64,000 bases of DNA from Synechococcaceae cyanobacterium (GTDB lineage: Bacteria; Cyanobacteriota; Cyanobacteriia; PCC-6307; Cyanobiaceae): NCBI GenBank assembly GCA_947378425.1, contig CANCJV010000007.1:1-64000 (forward strand), in the 5' to 3' direction. The position numbers and the translations under genes were made by a program. Below are positions 1-7,900 of the stretch, piece after piece (the first letter of the stretch is position 1; each line of letters opens with the position of its first letter). The notes below the pieces were generated by a model. That model saw only the letters and a program-made list of their open reading frames with translations, was not told where the DNA came from and ran no database searches.

Positions 1-474
1 ACGGTTCCGCTTGCGGCAGGTCTCTCTCCGGCTGCACTGTTCAGCATGGTGCGATGGGGCCAGCTGGTGCAACTCGAGCCCTGGGCCCCCCTGTTTCAGG
101 TGGGGGATCCCGCTGATCTGGTCGCGATTCTGCTGGAAGGCCAATGCCAGGTCTTACGCGGCTCCGCGCCCAATGGTCAGCCCATTGAAGTGGCCAGGCT
201 GCGTCCTGGTGAACCGATTGGTGACGTGGCCTACTTCGCAGACCACCATCGCAGGGCGGAGGTCAGAGCCGAAGGGGAACCGGTTCAATTGCTGGTGTTT
301 ACAACGGAGCGGTTTGAAAGCCTGCTGCAGACATCGCCGGAATTCAGCCGCAGTCTTCTAAGGCAGTTGGCACTTCGCATCGAGGATCTGTATGGCAAGT
401 TGGCTACAGCCTCGGCCAACCAGTTGGTCGACTTCACCCGTTTGCAGGAAAGATCCGACAAGATATTTAATTGA
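1..474 (+). CDS. cyclic nucleotide-binding domain protein (5' end outside window)
   Basis: The reading frame is open from the first base of the window, so the gene begins upstream; the first internal ATG (46) is probably not the true start. The visible ~157 residues have the Crp-type cNMP beta-roll pattern: a hydrophobic lead-in, a turn FQVGDPAD, a strand followed by LLEGQCQVL, then PGEPIGDVAYF. A C-terminal helix follows, with no helix-turn-helix visible before the stop. It therefore looks like a stand-alone sensor or regulatory module rather than a complete Crp-family transcription factor. Ligand unknown. The missing N-terminus could hold another domain. Confidence 0.7.
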   Translation, partial: TVPLAAGLSPAALFSMVRWGQLVQLEPWAPLFQVGDPADLVAILLEGQCQVLRGSAPNGQPIEVARLRPGEPIGDVAYFADHHRRAEVRAEGEPVQLLVFTTERFESLLQTSPEFSRSLLRQLALRIEDLYGKLATASANQLVDFTRLQERSDKIFN

Positions 475-741
475 AAAGTAATTGGCCTAGAGGTGCTGGC
501 TGACAAGTTCTACCCGTCAGACTAATCAAATACTGTTGCCGTAAAGTTGTCATGGGAGCTGCTCCTATCGGTTGCCCATAGAAGACGATGGAAGTCGTCT
601 GAATGTCTTGTTTGTCCGCTGTGTTGCGTAACTTTTCACCTTGCTTAGTGCCTGAGTTTCAGCCTAGAAGGTCAGAGCATGATCCTGCCAGATGATTGAT
701 TGGCCATATATCGTATAGCCGGCCTTGTGCGCTCCGTATGT
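475..741. other. intergenic region, AT-richer, one small hairpin
   Basis: No gene is recognisable. A short hairpin, AGACGA/TCGTCT around a 6-nt loop (about 583-600), follows the cNMP gene and is succeeded by a moderately T-rich stretch; it could be a weak terminator. Confidence 0.3.
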
Positions 742-1005
742 CTATTGTGAATTCCTTTCCCCAACCGATTGGGTTGATACAGTTGTTTGAGCAATCCCGA
801 GATCATGCCGGTAGACAGCCTGATCCTGCCAGCCATTCTGAACCAGAAAGTCAGCCAGAGCCGTGGTGATGACGCTGTACTGATCCCAATGGGGGTGTCT
901 GTCGATGAACTCACGCATGCCAGCAAAGAGCACCTCAGGAACTTCGGCTTCGAGGCTGATGCTGCCATTGACTTTGCTCTTGTGTCTCTCCCCTTTTCTG
1001 GGCAT
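742..1005 (-). CDS. DUF2811 family protein
   Basis: An 87-residue protein. The central segment SLEAEVPEVLFAGMREFI followed by HPHWDQY and ALADFLVQNG is the hallmark of DUF2811, a small cyanobacterial family of unknown function. The N-terminus (about 15 residues) is basic and may be too long; a start nearer VNGSIS is possible but has no ATG. It stands alone with about 270 bp upstream and downstream lacking other genes. No catalytic residues are evident; no function can be given from sequence. Confidence 0.75.
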   Translation of the reverse strand: MPRKGERHKSKVNGSISLEAEVPEVLFAGMREFIDRHPHWDQYSVITTALADFLVQNGWQDQAVYRHDLGIAQTTVSTQSVGERNSQ

Positions 1006-1484
1006 GGGATCTGGAGCCGCCTACATCGATCTGCTGTCCAGTAGGCCGCAGGCAAGGTGCAGGCGTCAAAAAGTCGGACCCAAATCCCTACCCAATGGAG
1101 CTGCACATGAGACTCAAGGCTGGGCCTGAGCTGCGGCTTCACTCAGAAGCGGTTCGTTAGTTCCTTGCCTAGTGCTCGCATGCTGTCAAGCGCTTAGCGA
1201 ACACATCTCCGGTTTCCACAGCAGTACCGGTCCGGCCGGCCCAAAGACCATTGGCCTGTGGAAAAAGGGGGGTGAAACGGGGGAAAACTTGCTGAAGGTG
1301 GGGAAATCCCCGGGTGATCAGCACAACTGATGCGGCAAAGTCTCTTGCGACAAGCGGCAAGACTGGACAGACGAGCGGGCCCGGGCCGCGGATTGGGTTC
1401 GTTTGGTTCAGCGAAAACCCGAGATCCTGGATTTCCATCACGATGGAGATGATCCCTGCGGACGTGTCTTCAGATCAATCAGGA
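1006..1484. other. gene-free region with guanine tracts
   Basis: No convincing gene on either strand. At about 1260-1315 there are runs of 6, 5 and 4 G separated by short spacers, followed by GGGGAAATCCCCGGG, a short inverted repeat. This lies just beyond the 3' end of the leftward chelatase gene and may be a terminator-like or quadruplex-forming element; nothing else is visible. Confidence 0.3.
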
Positions 1485-2759
1485 TCAGCTGCCGGAGGGG
1501 CGCAGGCTGCGAGGGCCGAGCGGGTGATCGGCATGGGGGTAGGGAGCATGGTGGTGCCCCTGGACAGGCCCATCCGCAGCGCCGCCGTCTGGCTCACCAA
1601 CACCGTCGTGGCTGTGATGGTGATGGTGATCGTGGCCGGGATCGTGACTGGGATCGGAATCGTGGGCTGGCTTGTGAAGCTGGAGATCCCCATGGGGCTG
1701 CTCCTGGTTGGTACCGGCTGCTGCGCCCGCCCCAGGGAGTGGGATTCCATTGGCCTGGCAGGCCCCGGTGCATTCCGCTTCGCAGAGCTGACAGCTTTCG
1801 ACCAGGCCCTCGACGTGGTGATGGTGGCTGTGCTGGGGAGCCCCCACCTCCTGTTCGAAGCCGAGCACCTGGGCCCGGTATTTGCAGAGGGAGCAGTTCA
1901 TGTCGGTGTCGCCGCGCAGCACCTCCGCCACCCGCTCCTTGAACGTATCCAGGACCAGGCGGTGATCTCCCAGATAGGAAGCCTCGAGAAATTCCACAGC
2001 CGGATGGTCCGCTGCCACCAAGTGGGTGTGCTGGCGGATGCGGCTCACCAGGACGCCGGAAAACAGGAAATATGGAAAGACGACGATGCGGCGATAGCCG
2101 AGCCGTACCACCTGGCGCAGGCCTGGTTCCACCAGCGGGAACGTGACCCCGGAATAGAGCGTCTCCCCCCAGCCGAAGCCGAAGCCCTCCACCAGCATCC
2201 GCGTCACCTTGGCCACATTGGAGTTGGCATCCGGATCAGAAGATCCGCGACCGACCACCACCAGCAGGGTGTCGTGCAGGGCTACCGGCTGCTCGCCAGC
2301 TTGGCTGAGTCGGGCATCGGCAGCTTCCAGCGTGGAGCGGATGCGGGCGCCAGCCGCCTGAATCATCTTGAGGTCCACCCCCAGCTCCCGGCCGTAATCG
2401 ATGCGCAGGCCTGTCTCGGCCGCATAGGTGTTGAGCACCGAGGGAATGTCGTTCTTGGCATGGCCGGCAGCGAACAACATCGCCGGCACCGCCAGCACCT
2501 GGCCCACCCCCTGAGCCCGCAGGGCCTCCAGCCCATCGCGCAGGATCGGTCGGGCGAATTCGAGATAGCCGTATTCAACGGGCACCGGCGCCAGATGTTG
2601 CCGCAACTGCTGGGCCAGGGAAGCGAATTCAGCGACCGCCAGGCGATTGCGGCTGCCGTGGCCGCAGACCAACACACCGATGCGGCCGTGGGGACCGTTG
2701 CCGGGTACGGCGGCCAGGGCCGTACTCGGCCCGTCAGCAATGCTGGAGAGGGAAGCCAT
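1485..2759 (-). CDS. cbiX: sirohydrochlorin chelatase CbiX-like, with His/Cys-rich tail
   Basis: Predicted 424-residue class II chelatase that would insert cobalt (or iron/nickel) into sirohydrochlorin in the corrinoid/siroheme branch. Two tandem CbiX-type halves are visible: the first with VLVCGHGSRN and PAMLFAAGHAKNDIP, the second with VVGRGSSDPDAN and a long GETLYSGVTFPLVEPGL region; the AGHAKND histidine is a likely metal ligand. After about residue 290 comes CSLCKY, a His cluster, CQLCEAECTGAC and a long His-rich stretch (HDHHHHHSHDG), resembling the metal-binding tails of long CbiX proteins. Start chosen at ATG 2759; an in-frame ATG at 2819 would add 20 residues. The frame stays open far upstream (to 4109) only because of high GC and because it runs antisense to the neighbouring gene. 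Confidence 0.85.
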   Translation of the reverse strand: MASLSSIADGPSTALAAVPGNGPHGRIGVLVCGHGSRNRLAVAEFASLAQQLRQHLAPVPVEYGYLEFARPILRDGLEALRAQGVGQVLAVPAMLFAAGHAKNDIPSVLNTYAAETGLRIDYGRELGVDLKMIQAAGARIRSTLEAADARLSQAGEQPVALHDTLLVVVGRGSSDPDANSNVAKVTRMLVEGFGFGWGETLYSGVTFPLVEPGLRQVVRLGYRRIVVFPYFLFSGVLVSRIRQHTHLVAADHPAVEFLEASYLGDHRLVLDTFKERVAEVLRGDTDMNCSLCKYRAQVLGFEQEVGAPQHSHHHHVEGLVESCQLCEAECTGACQANGIPLPGAGAAAGTNQEQPHGDLQLHKPAHDSDPSHDPGHDHHHHHSHDGVGEPDGGAADGPVQGHHHAPYPHADHPLGPRSLRPSGS

Positions 2760-3140
2760 GACCCGATTCGCCTCTTCCGACCCTATCCCCCAACCAGTCA
2801 GCCGATTGCTCTTGGCCATGCGCCGGGGTGTCCTCCGGTCAAGGGGGTGAATCCTTTCGTTGCAAGGGCGCCAGTCGCCCAGGCCCCCATGGTCAGGTTC
2901 ATCCAGGCCGATGAGCACGCCTCGGTTACCAGCGCCGACGTCCGGATCCTGCCCTGAGAGCCGCTTGCAGCCGAACTGTTCAAAGCCAGGCCCGCCATGC
3001 TGGGCATCGGGATCGGCGAGCTCGGCAGAGCTTGCAGGCAGTGGGGCAGCCTGCATCAGATCGGCTTCGGAGCCCTGTTCTCCCACGGCTGAGTCGTGAA
3101 CCACCGCGCAGGAGGCCCCGAGAGGCGCAAGGATGGCTCC

Positions 3141-3797
3141 ATGAGCCTCCATATCCCGCCCTATGAGCCGTTGCCGGCTCCAGGCAAAACGACAGACATC
3201 TTCAAGGTGTCCATCGCTGCCCTGCACCCCACCCAGATGTGCGTCGGCCTGGCCGAGGTCCGCAGTCGCCAGGTCGACTTCAGTCAGGACAGTCGCGAGC
3301 AGCGGCTGCGCTATCTGAAGAGCAAGCCCGTTCCCATCGTGCGCAATGCCAGCGGCAGGCTCTGGATGGTCGACCGGCACCATCGCCTGCGCGGATTGAT
3401 CGAGCTCGATCCCGACGCTGAGGCCTATGGCTATCTGGTGCTGGAGCTGGCCAGCCGTGATCGGGGCACCGCCCTCGACGAACTGCATCGTCGCGGCTGG
3501 CTCTACCTCTATGACGGGCGGGGGCTCGGACCGATGGTCCCGGCGGTGCTGCCTGAAACCCTGACGGGTCTGCAGGATGACCCGTATCGCAGCCTGGTCT
3601 GGAAGCTGAAGAAGGAGGGGATGATCGAACCGGCCCCCCTGATCCCCTTTCATGAGTTCCGCTGGGGAGCCTGGCTGCGTCGCCGGCCGCTGCCGCCGTT
3701 CAGCTCCTCCGAACTGGAACCGGCCATGGCCTCGGCCCGGACCCTGGTGCGCTCGGCTGCAGCGGCCCATCTGGCTGGCTGGAAAGGACGGCGTTGA
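3141..3797 (+). CDS. ParB-like nuclease-fold protein (ParBc_2 type)
   Basis: A 218-residue protein from ATG 3141 (GGATGG just upstream); an in-frame ATG at 3096 is less likely. It matches the 'putative ParB-like nuclease' family: VSIAALHPTQMCVGLAEV at the start of the fold, then PVPIVRNASGRLWMVDRHHRLRG, where the DRHHR segment is the conserved core, and downstream GWLYLYD and DDPYRSLVW. These proteins have the ParB/sulfiredoxin fold but no partition helix-turn-helix, so a role in chromosome partition is not implied. Divergent from the CbiX gene. Substrate unknown. Confidence 0.8.
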   Translation: MSLHIPPYEPLPAPGKTTDIFKVSIAALHPTQMCVGLAEVRSRQVDFSQDSREQRLRYLKSKPVPIVRNASGRLWMVDRHHRLRGLIELDPDAEAYGYLVLELASRDRGTALDELHRRGWLYLYDGRGLGPMVPAVLPETLTGLQDDPYRSLVWKLKKEGMIEPAPLIPFHEFRWGAWLRRRPLPPFSSSELEPAMASARTLVRSAAAAHLAGWKGRR

Positions 3798-4901
3798 GCG
3801 CGGACCGGGCGTTAGGGTCCGCTCATCGCTGCGGCCAAGGGTGAGCTTGTCCAGGACCTGGGCAACGAGCGGCATCAACTCGCGATCCGTACCCGCCAAC
3901 GGGTTGACTGGGAAGTCACGGGTGTGGGAGACATGATCTCTCATGACTGGGGATTGCTGCAGCCATTCCTCTGCTGTTGACTCCATTGATTGCTGGGACC
4001 TGGTCATCAGACTCACCAAGTTGGCTGTGAAGCCTTGTCGGCACTGACCAACACATGTTGGTGGTGCAGCGGTTTTCGCAGGAGTTTTGCCTTGTTTCCG
4101 TGGCCTCATGGCGGAGCCGAGAGCCGACTGAGTCGTTGGGATGGTTTGGGTAGAGGGTTCAGATCAGACCCAGTTCAATCCATCTGACCGCTAATCACCA
4201 GGGTTGGCAACAGCTGATCTGGGCCACAGATGAGGTGGGCTCGATGACACTGGCATCGCCGATGCCGAGTATCGCGAAACCAATGTTGCAGCCTGTAAGC
4301 TCGGTGTGATGGGATTGGATGGCCAAGTTGGCCATCTCTTGCGAATGAACTTGAGAATCTACTCCGACAGCCCAGCTGGCAGATGTTCAATCATCGAGCT
4401 GATCACTGCCTGCGTTGATGCGAATCTCGTCCGCAGGAATGCCGCCCTTGCAACAATTGCTTTCCCCTGTCTGAGCTGTCATGGCTGGAAGCAAATGACA
4501 CAATCAAACGGACAAGCTAGTGACGGTACTTTCAGTCGCGAGGCTTGGCATCAGATGCCTCTTGTTGCCTATAGGAAGCCGTGATTGAGTCTCGAATGAA
4601 ACTATTATTGAGCCTGTAAATGATTTTACCTTGGCCGCAGGAATCCACGTTTGCGGTTCACTCGGATTTAGCTTGAAGGATCAGGCGTTATTTGCTACGG
4701 CCCCCATCCTGTAAACAGATCCCATCACTCAAACGGGCCGTGATGAAGACTTACTGGCGCAAACCTTGAAAGCGGTGATCTTCCACTCCAGTGGACCATT
4801 GCTGAACAGGCGCTGATGGATTGCGGGAACAACCCCTTCCCTGACAGCGGCCTGCCCCTCCTGATCTGTTTCCTTCTCCTTCCCCTCGCCAAGCCCCCAC
4901 G
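3798..4901. other. 1.1-kb region without a recognisable gene
   Basis: Only short or antisense open frames occur here. Base composition is more AT-rich than the flanking genes from about 4300 to 4720. A plus-strand stretch near 4215-4370 has gene-like wording (a VMGLDGQVGHLLRMNL segment) but no start and no recognisable family; it may be decayed sequence. The last part is the leader of the large RTX gene. Confidence 0.3.
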
Positions 4902-7900
4902 ATGACCAGCACGATCCGCACCACATCCCCCTATCTGGTCACGCCCACAGGCAGCAGTGGCAGCGGTCTTGATCAGGTGCTGGGCTGGGTCGCCAGCGAC
5001 GGTGGCTTGGCGGGTGCCAATACAGCGGGTTCGATCGCCGCCGGAATTGCAGCCGTCGATGGCCTCAATCAACTGCTGATCCAAGGGCTGCAGGCAATCG
5101 GTGCGTTCAACAAGGCGGTGCTTGATGTCAGTGATGTCATGGCGCTCAATGCCTGGGTGCGGGATCCTGCCCAACCTGATCGCCTGGCCCTGTTCACAGC
5201 CTTGCATGGCAATGATGAGGCCGGCATCGAAACCGGTTTTCACACGATTCAAGGCGATGGCGGCAGTCGTCAATTCGATGGCAAGGCCCTGATCGATACG
5301 GTGCTCGATGGCGTGTATCACTTCGGCTTTGCGCTCAGTGCCGATGGCAGCCATTTCACCAATGAGGACGGTGCTGATAACGCTTCCTTGAGCGACGTGG
5401 CTCGCTGGCTCACGGCTCTCAAAACAGATCTGGCGACCAGTCATACAGGTCTCGATCGCATCGTCGAGACGATCGTGGCTGATCCGGGACTGCAGGCCAC
5501 GATCGCCTGGAATGAGATCCAGGGCGGTGCCAGTGCCGCTGACGGTATCGACCATCTGATTGTTGATGGCATCACCGCCATGCAGCAGGCTGGAGCTACG
5601 GATGGCGATGACAGTCGTCTCAGTGCCGATGAACTGCGTTGGATCAATGGCTGGATCCGCGGCGATGCCAACCGCCTGGCCTCCTTCGTCGCCTTGCATG
5701 GTGACGATGAGAACGGCAGCGAGACCGGCTTCCATCTCGTTCAGGGTGATGGTGGGACGACGCGCCTGTTCGGCAGGAATGCGGTCAACACGATTGACGA
5801 TGGCATTTTTCATATCGGTTTCACCATCAATGCCGATGGCCGATTCCAGAACGAAGATGGCAATGCCAATGCGCTGGTCAGCGATGTAGCGGAATGGATG
5901 ACCTATTACTACGGCGATGCCTCCACTACGGGGACCGGCCTTGATCGTCTCGTGGATTGGATCAAGTTGGATACCGGCCTGGCGCGCAACACCGCCGCCA
6001 AGGACATCAATGATGGCCTGGCTGCCGCCAATGGCATCAATCAGCTTTATGTCGAAGCGATTGCCGCTACGGAGGTCAACACCGATGGCTTTCTGAGCCG
6101 GGTCGATCTGCGTACCGTCAACCAGTGGATTCGCGCTAACCGCTATGACGCTTTTGTCGCCTTGCATGGCGACGACGAAGCCGATGGCAGCGAAACCGGC
6201 TTCCACCTGATCCAGGGTGATGGCGGTAGCACCCAGTTCTTTGGTCATAACCTGGTCAACACCGTCGCCGATGGGATGTTTCACATCGGCTTTGAAATTC
6301 AGGGAGAGAACTTTGTCAATGAAGATGGCAACACAAACCAGTCACTCAGCGATGTATCCGGGTGGCTTAACTATTTTGTCAATGACATCACTCTCACCAC
6401 CGGCACCGGGGACGCCGATGTCCTGATCGGCAATGATGAGGCCGACCAGATCGTGGCCTATGGCGGCAACGACCTGCTGCAGGGATTGGCCGGCGCTGAT
6501 CTGCTCGATGGCAGCTGGGGCCGGGACACGCTGATGGGTGGCAGTGGCAGCGACCAACTGGACGGAGGTTTTGACGGTGACGTTCTCGATGGTGGTGATG
6601 ATGGTGATCTTTATCTGGTGAGTGGGGCCGGGCCGGAGTGGGTTAACGGCCAGCCCTACAGATTCCAGGGCTACGACACCTATGCCGACAGTGGCGGCAT
6701 CGGTGTCGATCGCATCCGAGCTGAAGGATTGGGTCCAGTGGATATCGGCTTGCGCGATTTCGGTTCAGACAGCGGTATCGAGCAGATCCTCAATGCCACA
6801 ACCAGCGACACTGGCGGCACCATCGGCGCCAGAGTGCGATTGCTGGGTGACTGGCATGCCAACACCCTCGACTTCTCCGCCACCGAGCTACTTGGAGGCT
6901 CTTTCCTGATTGATGGCGCCGATGGCAACGATTCCATCACCGGCAGCAGCCTGGCCGATCGCATTCGCGGCGGTCGCAACGATGATCTTCTCAATGGTGC
7001 CGGTGGCGGTGACAGCTACGAGGTCACAGGTGCAGGACCGCAATGGATCGACGGCCAGCCTTACACCTTTGAGGGATTTGATCTCTACGCCGACTCGGGC
7101 AACAGCAACGACGGCCTCGACCGGATCCTGGCGCTCGGCCCTGGCCCGGTGGACCTTGGTCTGAAGAGCTTCGACACGGCCAACGGCATCGAGCAGATCG
7201 TCAACGCCACCACGATCGTTGACGGCTCTGGCGGCACCAGCTCCGCTGAAGTGCGGCTGCTCGGCAACTGGGAAGCCAACGTCCTCGATTTCTCAGCCGT
7301 GACCCTGGTGGGAGGCTCTTTCCTGATCGATGGTGGCGACGGCAAGGATGTGATTCGCGGCAGTGCTCTGGCCGATCGCATCCGCGGCGGCGGCGACAGT
7401 GACCAGCTTGACGGCGGCGGTGGCGGCGATACCTATGAGGTCAGCGGGGCTGGGCCACAACGGGTCAATGGCCAGCCCTACACCTTTGAGGGTTACGACA
7501 CCTATGCCGACAGTGGTGCCGATGGCCTCGATCGCCTTGTCGCCCTGGGCCATGGGCCCGTGGACATCGGCCTGCTCAATTTCGGCGCGAGCAGCGGTAT
7601 CGAGCAGATCGTCAACGGCACAACCGTGGATGACGGTGCCGGCGGCCTCATCCCTGCAACGCTGCGCCTGCTGGGCAACTGGGAAGCCAACAACCTCGAT
7701 TTCTCGGCCACAGTCCTGGTGGGAGGCTCCTTCCTGATCGATGGTGGCGACGGCAAGGATTCGATCATCGGCAGTGGCGCCGCCGATCTCATTCGCGGCG
7801 GTCTGGGCAGTGATTGGCTCAATGGCGGCGCCGGAGATGACACCTATACAGTCAGCGGTCGCGATCCTGCCAACAGCAGCGGGGGCACCTACACCTTTGA

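Noticed and set aside
583-600. Intrinsic terminator after the cNMP gene
   Set aside because: The hairpin is short (6 bp) and not followed by a proper T-run.
1314-2957. 547-codon plus-strand frame opposite cbiX
   Set aside because: Composition (Gln/His/Arg-rich) is that of an antisense shadow of a GC-rich gene.
2760-4109. N-terminal extension of the CbiX frame to 874 residues
   Set aside because: It runs antisense to the ParB-like gene, is Gly/Arg/Pro-rich without family features, and the chelatase fold begins only after 2759.
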